Below are positions 26,824 to 34,864 of a stretch of DNA of 64,000 bases, one piece after another; position 1 is the first letter of the stretch; each line of letters begins with the position of its first letter. The notes under the pieces are model-generated. The model was not told where the DNA came from and made no database searches. It saw only the letters and a program-made list of their open reading frames with translations. The DNA is from Polyangia bacterium (lineage in GTDB: Bacteria; Myxococcota_A; Polyangia; Polyangiales; JAUICN01), in the NCBI GenBank assembly GCA_030427835.1, contig JAUICN010000011.1, positions 37,021 to 101,020 on the forward strand, given 5' to 3'. Both the position numbers and the translations under genes were made by a program.

Positions 26824-28404
26824 ATGGCCCATCCGAGCACATTGCGGCGCACCTTCGCCATCATCTCCCATCCGGATGCGGGAAAAACCACCCTCACTGA
26901 AAAGCTCCTGTTGTACGGTGGAGCGATTCACATGGCGGGCTCCGTAAAGTCCCGCAAGAGTTCCCGCGCGGCCACCAGTGACTGGATGGAAATCGAAAAG
27001 AAGCGCGGAATCTCCGTCACCTCCAGTGTGCTTGCCTTTGAGTTCGAGGGCATTCGCTACAACTTGCTCGACACCCCGGGCCACCAGGACTTCAGTGAGG
27101 ACACCTACCGAACCCTCACCGCAGCCGACTGCGCCATCATGCTTATCGACGCCGCCAAGGGCGTGGAGCCCCAAACCCGCAAACTCTTCGACGTATGCCG
27201 CATGCGTGGCACGCCCATCGTCACCTTTGTCAACAAGCTCGACCGCCCCGCCCGGGACCCGTTCGAACTCATGAGCGAAGTGGAAGAAGTGCTGGGGCTC
27301 AACACCGTGCCCTTCACCTGGCCCATCGGTGATGGCAGCCGCTTTCAGGGTGTGTACGTGCGAGACGACAAATCCGTGCTTCGGTTTGAAAAGACGGAGC
27401 AAAATGCCACCCGCGCACCCGTGCAAACCGGGGGTATTGACGATCCTGAGCTGGACAACTTGCTGGGAGACCAACCCGTGGAAGAGCTGCGCGGCCACAT
27501 TGAGCTTTTGGACGGCGCAGGCGAAGCCTACAGCGAAGAGGAGTTCCTGGGCGGTAAACAGACCCCGGTATTCTTTGGCTCCGCACTGAGCAGCTTTGGT
27601 GTGGAGCCCTTTCTGCGAACCTTCCGAGGCCTGTGCCCGCCGCCTGGGCCCCGCAAAGCGGGCGAAACCCAACTGACCCCAGGCGGCAAAGACTTCAGCG
27701 CCTTCGTATTCAAAATCCAAGCCAACATGGATAAATCCCACCGGGATCGCGTGGCCTTCGTACGCATCTGTTCCGGCAAGTTCGAAAGCGGCATGCGTGT
27801 GAAGCACTACCGGTTGGACAAGGAAATCCGACTCAACCGCGCCGAGCAATTCTTTGCCCAGGATCGTGAAGCGGTGACCGAAGCCTACGCCGGCGACATC
27901 ATGGGCCTCTACGACCCGGGCCTGTTCCGCATTGGCGACACCCTGTCTTCCAAGGCGGGCGTGCACTTCGACGCCGTGCCGCGATTTTCCCCCGAACACT
28001 TCGGCCGCGTAGCGTTGCTTGACCCCATGAAGCGCAAGCAAATGCAAAAGGGCATCCAGGAGCTCGCCGAAGAGGGCACCCTGCAGCTCTTCTTCGAACC
28101 CGGCCGCGAAAAGGATCCCATTTGTGGCGTGGTGGGCCAACTCCAGTTTGAGATCCTCACCTACCGGCTGGAACAGGAGTACGGCGCCAAGGTCACCCTC
28201 GACCGCCTGCCCTACGCCTTCGCCCGCTGGGTACCCGATGCCGAGACCCCCCAGGCCCTGGCCGCCGCCCGCGTCCCCCTCGCCGTCACCGACCAGGACA
28301 ACATCCCCGTCGCCCTCCTACGGGACCAATGGGAACTCAACCGCATCATCCGCAATAACGATACCTGGGCTTTCCTCCCCACCGCCCCCCTCCGCACCAG
28401 CTAG
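26824..28404 (+). CDS. prfC: peptide chain release factor 3
   Basis: A 526-residue translational GTPase that frees RF1/RF2 from the ribosome after termination. G motifs are clear: ISHPDAGKTTLTEKLL (P-loop), RGISVTSSV, DTPGHQDFSEDTY and NKLDRPARD. The C-terminal domain ends with VALLRDQWELNRI, typical for RF3. Length agrees with the E. coli protein (529). The ATG at 26824 begins the conserved start; an in-frame ATG at 26788 is a possible alternative. No clear Shine-Dalgarno before either. Confidence 0.95.
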   Translation: MAHPSTLRRTFAIISHPDAGKTTLTEKLLLYGGAIHMAGSVKSRKSSRAATSDWMEIEKKRGISVTSSVLAFEFEGIRYNLLDTPGHQDFSEDTYRTLTAADCAIMLIDAAKGVEPQTRKLFDVCRMRGTPIVTFVNKLDRPARDPFELMSEVEEVLGLNTVPFTWPIGDGSRFQGVYVRDDKSVLRFEKTEQNATRAPVQTGGIDDPELDNLLGDQPVEELRGHIELLDGAGEAYSEEEFLGGKQTPVFFGSALSSFGVEPFLRTFRGLCPPPGPRKAGETQLTPGGKDFSAFVFKIQANMDKSHRDRVAFVRICSGKFESGMRVKHYRLDKEIRLNRAEQFFAQDREAVTEAYAGDIMGLYDPGLFRIGDTLSSKAGVHFDAVPRFSPEHFGRVALLDPMKRKQMQKGIQELAEEGTLQLFFEPGREKDPICGVVGQLQFEILTYRLEQEYGAKVTLDRLPYAFARWVPDAETPQALAAARVPLAVTDQDNIPVALLRDQWELNRIIRNNDTWAFLPTAPLRTS

Positions 28405-28441
28405 GCAAATTCTCAGCCGTCACCCTCCCGTTAGGTCCCGT

Positions 28442-28459
28442 AAAACGACCCAGGTTCGT
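28442..28459 (+). promoter_or_regulatory. GACCCAGGTT motif, copy 2
   Basis: AAAACGACCCAGGTTCGT, sharing 16 of 17 bases of AACGACCCAGGTTCGTT-type copies at 52269. Lies just after the prfC stop. Confidence 0.45.
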
Positions 28460-28585
28460 GAAAAAGCAAGTAATTTCATGATCAAACGTCCACTATTGAC
28501 TAATCCGCAGTTCAACTGCGAATGGGTCATATGTGGACGCCGCGGACCGGACCAGCAGGCTTGGAGCTTCTTGCTAGTTCCTCGC

Positions 28586-28601
28586 GAAACGACCCTGGTT
28601 G
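28586..28601 (+). promoter_or_regulatory. GACCCAGGTT motif, copy 3
   Basis: GAAACGACCCTGGTTG, one base different in the core. Confidence 0.4.
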
Positions 28602-28623
28602 AAAATTAGCTGAATGATTTCAA

Positions 28624-28719
28624 TCAGCGATCTTTCGTGAGGCGATCGAATTCGTCCACCACGTCGTAGGCGGTGCCGAGTTCTGTTCGGATGGACTGCA
28701 GGAGTTTTTCACCTTGGCG
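28624..28719 (-). pseudogene. C-terminal remnant of an unknown gene
   Basis: On the minus strand, 31 codons without a start read GEKLLQSIRTELGTAYDVV then DEFDRLTKDR and stop. The codon use and composition look protein-like, but a stop lies immediately upstream in the same frame. Probably the tail of a deleted gene; chance cannot be excluded. Confidence 0.35.
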
Positions 28720-28771
28720 TTAAACCCATCGCATTGCTCCTATTTGTCTTTGCTGATTTCAACCCTGTTTA

Positions 28772-29929
28772 TCATCGAAGGAGTCCGTCGTCGATCCACG
28801 CTGCATCTTCGGCGGTGAGCACCATCCAACCTGCCCCACAGGATAGTGGTTCTTCCCATCCTTGATGGGGAAGGTCTTCCCAGTACTGTCCGCCCACGAC
28901 ACAGTAGGCGCGGTACACGTAGTTGAGGTTCCAATAGAGCAGACGGGTATCCGTGGTGTTCCCGAACAACGCGGCCTCCATATGGCGGCTATCTTCATCC
29001 ATGTTGGGGGGAGTGTCTAAGCACAGAACGCCACCTTCCACTTCCGTACATTGCGCGTTCCACTTCTTGTAAACCCTTCCGGGAATATCAAGGGTGCCTT
29101 CATTGAGCATGGCCCGTTCGATATTCTCGTGAAGGTTTTTCGACGTCCGCTTGATCCTACGTGTGGCGCCTAGCCGCTTGCTTCCAAGGTCGAAATACTT
29201 GCCTTCAAAAGCATGCCGGAAAAATCCCGCGGTGTATTTCACAGGGGTGCGTTCCAGCACCTCCTGAACTTTGCCGACCTGCTCGCAGCTCATGCCCTTT
29301 TCCCGCATGGCCCCCACGACGGGCGACAGAAAAGTACGATTTGAAAAACCGTCGGGGATGATGTAGCGGTACACAAAAGGGTTCTTCTTAGCAAACCGCC
29401 ATCGACCCGCGTCCAGTTCCAGGGTCCACACTGCGGCCCAGTGGGGAGCTCTGTTAAACAGCCTGAAACCCCACATCATTGTGATCTGGGCGGTGTGCAA
29501 CCCATTGTCGTCTGTAGGCTCGTTCTTATGCCAGAACGTGTGCAGCATCGAAGAACTGGCCGCTCCAAAACGGATTAACTCTTCATAGTTGTCTGGGTCA
29601 ATGTGGTCCTTGCGCATGTAGTATCCGAACCCATGGGAATCTAGCGACGGCGGCGGAATGAGCTGGGTCTTGTCCGCTAGGTCCTGGCCAAACAAATGAA
29701 CGGGGCGTTCCTTTCCCTTGAGATAGATATCAAAAAGGCTTTCCAACTCCGCTTCGCGTTTGGCGTCTCCCATCACTTCGCACGCGGCGAGGAACGGTCG
29801 GGCATTGTCATCATCATCAACCGCGGACTTTGTTGCCAAAGCATCCATGGGAGAGCACGCGGTGCTGAATCCGATGGAAAACACAAGAAGGGTTAAAGCT
29901 GAAACTGAGTCACGTACTCGATTGGGCAT
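28772..29929 (-). CDS. predicted lipoprotein of unknown function
   Basis: A 385-residue lipoprotein: signal peptide and lipobox (FSTAC, residue 25). The mature protein contains several conserved-looking patches (GFGYYMRKDHIDPDNYEELI, TAQITMMWGFRLFNRAPHWA) and ends with MVLTAEDAAWIDDGLLR. No family recognised. The ATG at 29929 begins a clean signal peptide and has an AGGAC site; its leader of about 35 nt is longer than those of most genes in this regulon. Divergent from the lipoprotein at 30154. Confidence 0.78.
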   Translation of the reverse strand: MPNRVRDSVSALTLLVFSIGFSTACSPMDALATKSAVDDDDNARPFLAACEVMGDAKREAELESLFDIYLKGKERPVHLFGQDLADKTQLIPPPSLDSHGFGYYMRKDHIDPDNYEELIRFGAASSSMLHTFWHKNEPTDDNGLHTAQITMMWGFRLFNRAPHWAAVWTLELDAGRWRFAKKNPFVYRYIIPDGFSNRTFLSPVVGAMREKGMSCEQVGKVQEVLERTPVKYTAGFFRHAFEGKYFDLGSKRLGATRRIKRTSKNLHENIERAMLNEGTLDIPGRVYKKWNAQCTEVEGGVLCLDTPPNMDEDSRHMEAALFGNTTDTRLLYWNLNYVYRAYCVVGGQYWEDLPHQGWEEPLSCGAGWMVLTAEDAAWIDDGLLR

Positions 29930-29975
29930 GGTTGTCCTGTTCTGAAAAACGGCGGTTCCACTGTGAAAGCAGCGT

Positions 29976-29990
29976 GCAAAACAAGTGCCA
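29976..29990 (-). promoter_or_regulatory. sigma-54 (-24/-12) promoter
   Basis: Minus strand TGGCACTTGTTTTGC, close to full consensus. Predicted start near 29964, leader about 35 nt. Confidence 0.8.
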
Positions 29991-30019
29991 TTCCAAAAAG
30001 AACCGGAATACCGGTTTTG

Positions 30020-30036
30020 GGAACATGAAATGCTCC
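30020..30036. promoter_or_regulatory. enhancer-like dyad, site 1
   Basis: GGAACATGAAATGCTCC, exact consensus match, lying between two divergent sigma-54 promoters. A separate palindrome ACCGGAATACCGGT precedes it at 30002-30015. Confidence 0.75.
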
Positions 30037-30050
30037 AAAAGGACCCAGGG

Positions 30051-30067
30051 GGAACATTTGCTGTTCC
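30051..30067. promoter_or_regulatory. enhancer-like dyad, site 2
   Basis: GGAACATTTGCTGTTCC, a perfect inverted repeat (6-bp arms, 5-bp spacer), starting exactly 31 bp after site 1. It ends 82 bp before the predicted start at 30149. Confidence 0.75.
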
Positions 30068-30122
30068 GGGTAAGAGCCTGTCGTTGTCCGTAAGGTTACG
30101 AAGACCCCGGGCCACATGTAAA

Positions 30123-30137
30123 TGGTTTGGTTCTTGC
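30123..30137 (+). promoter_or_regulatory. sigma-54 (-24/-12) promoter
   Basis: TGGTTTGGTTCTTGC. Predicted start near 30149, 5 nt before the ATG at 30154. Confidence 0.7.
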
Positions 30138-30153
30138 GTTAGGGGTTCACAAA

Positions 30154-31641
30154 ATGTCGACCCCGCAACGAAACTCATTCACATTTTTCAATCTTGCAAA
30201 CCTACTTCGGGGGGCGGCCCTGGTGGTGCCCGTGCTGTGGTGCCTTGTTGGGTGCACGGCCGAGGTGGCAGCTCCCGGCAAGTCCGTGGGCGCTACCCAA
30301 AGCTTGATGCCGGTAACCTACCAGGTGCATTACTCGGTGACGCCCTTTGAGAAATCCATGAATCAGCCACGCCTTTTCGTCGTGCCTGCCCTACGCACTG
30401 CCAGTGGCGACGGCGTCAAACATGCAAAGCGAGGGTTCTGGCGCACCCAGGGCAGTACCCTTGGCATACAGCACAGGATCACAAGTGCGCACGGCACCAT
30501 CCCGATCAGCACTCTGGCCCTACCCACGGAAGACGAAAGCGCTGGCGCGTGGAGCGCAGGTGCCCACATTCTGGACAAACTAACCCAACCGGAGGAGATG
30601 GTGGGAGCCGAGGCCGTGCGCTTTCCGCTGCAGCGTTGGTACCAGGCCGTCCAGCCACCGGTGGAGTTCTACCTAGTTCGCCCATTTGGACTCCATGCTG
30701 CCACGGATTTTGGCGGGAGTTCAGGGCACCCCGTGCAACTTGGTTCCATCGATCTCTGCCGGAGTCGTTCAAAGTGCGAAAAGGTTTGGGTGTTCGCCCA
30801 TCGGGACACTCCCATATGGTCCATGAGCCCAACTTCCTTGGACGGGGTTTTGGCTCCGGGAGAATCTCGCAAGGACGATGGAAGCCTACCCACACCCATG
30901 TTGCAGTTCGCCCACGAAACCCTGGAGGCTCTCAGCCGAGCACTGCATTTGACCCACAACTTCAGCAAGGATTTTACCCTTGAGCAGATGGTCGATCAGC
31001 TGGCTCCATGGGCCCATCCACAGGTGGCGGTTCACAATCCAGTTCTACAGTTTGAGGAGCCCGCCCGACGATTCCGGGTTGGTGCCTTCGTGGAATTGCA
31101 GGATGCCGCACGGGGTCTGCTCAACGGGCGGATCCCGTTCAATGCTCAGTACAAGCAATGCATCGGATATGCAGAGGCCTTGCTTCAGCGCCTAGAGTCC
31201 ATGCGCCGGGTACTTCGTTTTGGCAGTATGCATTCCGTTCAACCGGACACGCGGAACCAAATCAATGCGCGTTACGGCGAGAGCACAGTCGGTCATCTGC
31301 AGTCCCTCATTGCCCTGGCCCCGTCGGATGAGTTCGAACTCGCCCACGACGCGCTTGCGGAGGGCTCCATCGTGCTTGCCGGCAACCTACTTGGCGACTG
31401 CATGGACTACCAGAAGTCTGAAACATCCATCGATTGGAGCGCGGTACGGGCTCTTTCCTACCACGCGTCCAGCCAGATCTATGACCGGTACCAGAATCAC
31501 ATCCAGCAACGCCTAGGCATGCCGCCAACCAGACCGTTTCCCATAGAACTCGAGCGGCGCTTCCGCACAAAGCAGTGGGTGCATATCCTGGACACCGTGC
31601 TCCACACCTTCTTCACATCCCCCCCAAGCCCGAACAAGTAG
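30154..31641 (+). CDS. predicted lipoprotein, paralog pair
   Basis: A 495-residue lipoprotein with signal peptide and lipobox (WCLVGC, about residue 33). It is related to the next gene: both share RWYQAVQPPVEFYLV / VWYQAGQPPAQVLL, then QLGSIDLCRSRSKCEKVWV / QLGKVELCYDPKTCDTVWV, with a conserved cysteine pair. The C-terminal half is helical with conserved YKQCIGYAEALLQRLE. No known domain. The ATG at 30154 is chosen because the in-frame TTG at 30127 falls inside the promoter. Confidence 0.78.
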   Translation: MSTPQRNSFTFFNLANLLRGAALVVPVLWCLVGCTAEVAAPGKSVGATQSLMPVTYQVHYSVTPFEKSMNQPRLFVVPALRTASGDGVKHAKRGFWRTQGSTLGIQHRITSAHGTIPISTLALPTEDESAGAWSAGAHILDKLTQPEEMVGAEAVRFPLQRWYQAVQPPVEFYLVRPFGLHAATDFGGSSGHPVQLGSIDLCRSRSKCEKVWVFAHRDTPIWSMSPTSLDGVLAPGESRKDDGSLPTPMLQFAHETLEALSRALHLTHNFSKDFTLEQMVDQLAPWAHPQVAVHNPVLQFEEPARRFRVGAFVELQDAARGLLNGRIPFNAQYKQCIGYAEALLQRLESMRRVLRFGSMHSVQPDTRNQINARYGESTVGHLQSLIALAPSDEFELAHDALAEGSIVLAGNLLGDCMDYQKSETSIDWSAVRALSYHASSQIYDRYQNHIQQRLGMPPTRPFPIELERRFRTKQWVHILDTVLHTFFTSPPSPNK

Positions 31642-31652
31642 CCGCCGATCCA

Positions 31653-31667
31653 TGGCTCGGTTCTTGC
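31653..31667 (+). promoter_or_regulatory. sigma-54 (-24/-12) promoter
   Basis: TGGCTCGGTTCTTGC, 12 bp after the stop of the preceding gene. Predicted start near 31679, 8 nt before the ATG at 31687. No dyad was found just upstream. Confidence 0.75.
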
Positions 31668-31686
31668 GGTGAGGGTTCGTAAAGTG

Positions 31687-33297
31687 ATGCCCTCGAAGAA
31701 CCGTCCCCTGCTATTTCTACTATTTTCGAGCCTGGCCCTCGGGTGGGTGGTGTGGCTACAGGGCTGTTCCCTAGGGGCTGCTCCACAGGCCACCACTCCA
31801 CAGGCCACCACTCCACAGGCCACCACTCCACAGGCCACCACTCCACAGGCCACCACTCCACAGGCCGCTAGTGAAAAGACCACCCGTACCATGGGCAACC
31901 CGCGCATGTACTACACCGTAGAGCCAAGTGTTGTGCCGTTTGCAGAGTCTGAGGGGGCACGGCAGTGGGTCCTCTCCCTGGGGGTCCCTGAGCAATCCGC
32001 GACCCTGGGTTGGGTGCAGGGTGTGGGCTTTTGGAAGTGTTCCTCTCCGTTTTCAGGGTCTAACCTGGCAAGCCTGTGTGTGGACGACCAAGGCCATCTC
32101 TTAGAGGTGAATCCGCCCGGATGGCGCCCAGGGCGGGCACCTTCCCAAGGTTTTGAAAGCCGTCAAACCGGTCTCGGGCCCCTGATGGTATTGATTAGCC
32201 AGTCCTACGTGGATCGCGAGGAAATGCCCTTCAGCGCCAGCCCCCTTCCCTCATGGGTTTGGTACCAGGCAGGGCAGCCGCCCGCCCAGGTGTTGCTTAC
32301 GGGGCGGCGTCAAATGCCCACGAAGAAGGCGAAGGTAAAGCCACACCGTGGTTCCGGTAACAAGTATATGATGCAACTGGGCAAGGTAGAGCTCTGTTAC
32401 GACCCCAAAACCTGCGACACCGTGTGGGTGATGTTGGATCGTCCACACGTATTGCCCTGGATACATCTGGAGCCCCTGCCCAGCACCCTCGCTTCCGGGC
32501 AAACCCGGTACAACCCAGAATCCATGTTCGATCTTGCAAGGAGATTTGCGGAGCACGTCCTCACTATGTTGGCGCGAAACTTCAATGCCTCGTTTGCCCT
32601 AGACGAACAGTTGTCGTTACTAGAGCTCTCCAAAGGACTCGCCTACAACATTCACCCCGAAGGAGACAAGGGTGACGGCGTGAACCAGCACGGCCCCAAA
32701 TGGCATGGCGAGCGAAGCACGCGTTCCATGAATCTGTCAAAGATGGCGATGCTCTACGAAGATGAAGAAACGCGTGACGAAAGGTACAACCAGAGGGAGC
32801 AACGGTGCCATGGCCATGCCCACCGGCTATTGCTGCAACTGGAAGCCGCACGTCACGTCGCTCTGTCATCGGAAATCCTTGGCATTGGAGAAAGCTCAAC
32901 CACCGAAATCAATCCCCAGGAGCTAACGAGACGCTTCAATCTCAAGGTCACGGACGGCCTCAAGGAAATGGCCGCGATCAGTGACCCCGAAGCCAGGGAG
33001 CTCAGCCTATCCTTCCTGTCAGATGCCTCCCTTTGGCTCTGGTCCGCCGTGGCCATGGAGTGCAGCTCCATCATGGGCCAGTCCCTCGAGCCAGACCGGA
33101 ACGCACTAGAAGACAGCATCAACGCAGCCCTCAAGAAAGTGAAGGATCACTACCTGGCCCAAATCACCCAGCATCACGGGGTGAGCAGCACCACAAACCC
33201 CCAGAACCTAGACGCCCAACTTCAGCAAAAATACAACGTCATCTCCTGGTTCAACGTCGTCGAAGGCAACCTCCGCAAGTTCCTCCACGAAAACTAG
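31687..33297 (+). CDS. predicted lipoprotein with PQATT repeats
   Basis: A 536-residue lipoprotein, paralog of the preceding gene. Signal peptide and lipobox (WLQGC, about residue 27) are followed by a low-complexity linker of repeated QATTP that probably tethers the folded domain away from the membrane. The body shares the cysteine-pair block with its paralog and has an additional helical C-terminal half (RCHGHAHRLLLQLEAARHVA). No known domain. It has its own sigma-54 promoter although it lies 45 nt behind its paralog. Confidence 0.78.
   Translation: MPSKNRPLLFLLFSSLALGWVVWLQGCSLGAAPQATTPQATTPQATTPQATTPQATTPQAASEKTTRTMGNPRMYYTVEPSVVPFAESEGARQWVLSLGVPEQSATLGWVQGVGFWKCSSPFSGSNLASLCVDDQGHLLEVNPPGWRPGRAPSQGFESRQTGLGPLMVLISQSYVDREEMPFSASPLPSWVWYQAGQPPAQVLLTGRRQMPTKKAKVKPHRGSGNKYMMQLGKVELCYDPKTCDTVWVMLDRPHVLPWIHLEPLPSTLASGQTRYNPESMFDLARRFAEHVLTMLARNFNASFALDEQLSLLELSKGLAYNIHPEGDKGDGVNQHGPKWHGERSTRSMNLSKMAMLYEDEETRDERYNQREQRCHGHAHRLLLQLEAARHVALSSEILGIGESSTTEINPQELTRRFNLKVTDGLKEMAAISDPEARELSLSFLSDASLWLWSAVAMECSSIMGQSLEPDRNALEDSINAALKKVKDHYLAQITQHHGVSSTTNPQNLDAQLQQKYNVISWFNVVEGNLRKFLHEN
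31786..31860. repeat. 15-bp tandem repeat, five exact copies
   Basis: Five exact copies of CAGGCCACCACTCCA, encoding QATTP, followed by a degenerate sixth. Length changes keep the frame. Confidence 0.95.
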
Positions 33298-33325
33298 CCC
33301 ACTCGCCGAAACCTATAGGAGCCGT

Positions 33326-33342
33326 GGAACATGGAGCGCTCC
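33326..33342. promoter_or_regulatory. enhancer-like dyad, site 1
   Basis: GGAACATGGAGCGCTCC, one base off the consensus, 31 bp start to start from site 2, as at 30020/30051. Confidence 0.7.
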
Positions 33343-33356
33343 AGGTGGGGACTTTT

Positions 33357-33373
33357 GGAGCATTTCATGTTCC
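33357..33373. promoter_or_regulatory. enhancer-like dyad, site 2
   Basis: GGAGCATTTCATGTTCC, exact consensus match, 76 bp before the predicted start at 33449. Confidence 0.7.
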
Positions 33374-33422
33374 GAGTGTCCAATGTCGAGTTAAAAATCC
33401 CAAAAATTGCGATGCTTCTCTC

Positions 33423-33437
33423 TGGATCGCAGTTTGC
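33423..33437 (+). promoter_or_regulatory. sigma-54 (-24/-12) promoter
   Basis: TGGATCGCAGTTTGC. Predicted start near 33449, giving a 52-nt leader to the ATG at 33501, one of the two long leaders in the set. Confidence 0.7.
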
Positions 33438-33500
33438 ATAGATGTCGAATGTCGGCTTCGGCTCACATTGCATTCTGTACACACTGGATAGGGAACGACG

Positions 33501-34796
33501 ATGACCAAAGAGAACTTCACTGGATTTACGACAGTGGGTTTGGGAACACAGGGCCTTAGAACCCTGGGCGCCATGGTGCTTTCAACCACGATGGGAATCA
33601 CGGCCGTTGGCTGTTCAGCGCCCGAGGGAGCAAAGGGAGCCGCGAAGACGAATCAGGTAACCCCAGTGGCTCCCGAACTCTCGGCCATGAACCTCTACCG
33701 AAAGGTCTCTTCGGATGCGTTTCGGGCCACAGAAGGGCAGGCCATACGCCTCGCTGACAACGTGGCGTTGGTGTCAGGGGTGCAAATGGGCTTCAGGGGG
33801 CGCAGGGGCTGGAACGGGTCGAGTGACGAAGGAGACCTTGCTGCAGAAATGAACAAGGACACCGCCCATTGCATTTTCTCACACCACATGCAGGACCAGG
33901 ACATGGATAAGAGCGTACTCGGAAAAAAGGGTACGGTGATGCATACAGTAGATTCCATTTGCCTGAAGAAACCAGACACCGGTGTGGCGGACAACTATCT
34001 ACTGACCTCCACTTCCGTGCACCCAGGAGACAAATCTTGCTCCAATACGGCGCTAGGGAATGTGACGGCGGCCTTTGAAGTGGGCGAATACTACCGGGAC
34101 AAGATTGAGAGACAACTCAAGAAGCTCTATGGGGAAAAGGCTGGCTCTGAGTTCAACACGCTGGTGTTCTTTGAAACGGCAACTGAATCCGACTGTGGAT
34201 TGCCAAACGTACAACCCGCCGCCGTCGGGCGTTTCAATATGGATGACTACAACGCCGTAGGTTCCAGCTCGACCTACATCGCACACCTAGGTTACCAAAA
34301 CGATGACCTGACAAAACGGTATGCCCTGGCAACTGTGGAGGTGCAGGTTCCTTCACCTAACGACTTACAAGACGAGGACCTGTGGCCAGATGGCTACTAC
34401 GGAGTTCGGGAAATGTATATCGGCGGAGGTATCACTCCCCAAACGCTGGTATCTACTGTGCAACCCAACCTCGATATCTCAGGCTCTGAACCTGGCTACC
34501 TATTTAACAAGAGTAACGTGCTGACAGCCATAGGAATCGCTGATCAACCAAGGCGAGGTGAGCAGTTTGTGGTCTACCCCGCACCCATCGACCCGATCTT
34601 GCCCAGTATCCAACACGCCATAGCCTGCGCCGAAGAAGCCAGCTTAGAGCTTACAAAGTCGGTGTTGGCACGCACCTACTCAGGCGGCGAGCCACACGCA
34701 GCCGTTACCCGAGAAGTAGCCTGGAACTTCTGCGTCATGTCCAAAACCCACCAACCCCTAGCCGATAACTACGCCCAGCGCCTGCTCTCTCGGTAA
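33501..34796 (+). CDS. predicted lipoprotein, paralog pair
   Basis: A 431-residue lipoprotein; lipobox ITAVGC about residue 38 after a long n-region. Related to the next gene: VFFETATESDCGLPNVQPAA matches VLFFDPSFADAGGDCGLSRV, GYLFNKSNVLTAIGI matches SWLFNRDRRSSWEVVGIG, and the ends share VAWNFCVMS / LAWNYCMFM. No known domain. First gene of a probable three-gene unit with the next lipoprotein and a metzincin. Confidence 0.78.
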   Translation: MTKENFTGFTTVGLGTQGLRTLGAMVLSTTMGITAVGCSAPEGAKGAAKTNQVTPVAPELSAMNLYRKVSSDAFRATEGQAIRLADNVALVSGVQMGFRGRRGWNGSSDEGDLAAEMNKDTAHCIFSHHMQDQDMDKSVLGKKGTVMHTVDSICLKKPDTGVADNYLLTSTSVHPGDKSCSNTALGNVTAAFEVGEYYRDKIERQLKKLYGEKAGSEFNTLVFFETATESDCGLPNVQPAAVGRFNMDDYNAVGSSSTYIAHLGYQNDDLTKRYALATVEVQVPSPNDLQDEDLWPDGYYGVREMYIGGGITPQTLVSTVQPNLDISGSEPGYLFNKSNVLTAIGIADQPRRGEQFVVYPAPIDPILPSIQHAIACAEEASLELTKSVLARTYSGGEPHAAVTREVAWNFCVMSKTHQPLADNYAQRLLSR

Positions 34797-34864
34797 GCAA
34801 GCGAGAACGAACACGCCAAGTTGCCGCAGCTGATATGGCGGGCCATGCACCACTGGAGTTGAAC

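Larger units (their letters stand above)
28405..28771. other. 367-bp intergenic region with two GACCCAGGTT motifs and a gene remnant
   Basis: No intact gene. It contains two copies of the GACCCAGGTT motif 144 bp apart and, near its right side, a short open stretch on the minus strand that reads like the tail of a lost gene. Confidence 0.55.

Noticed and set aside
26770..28140. A 456-codon minus-strand frame
   Set aside because: Lies exactly opposite prfC, whose GTPase motifs are unambiguous.
34840..34855. Possible -24/-12 element before 34865
   Set aside because: GG and GC are separated by 8 nt instead of 10; probably read through from the gene upstream.
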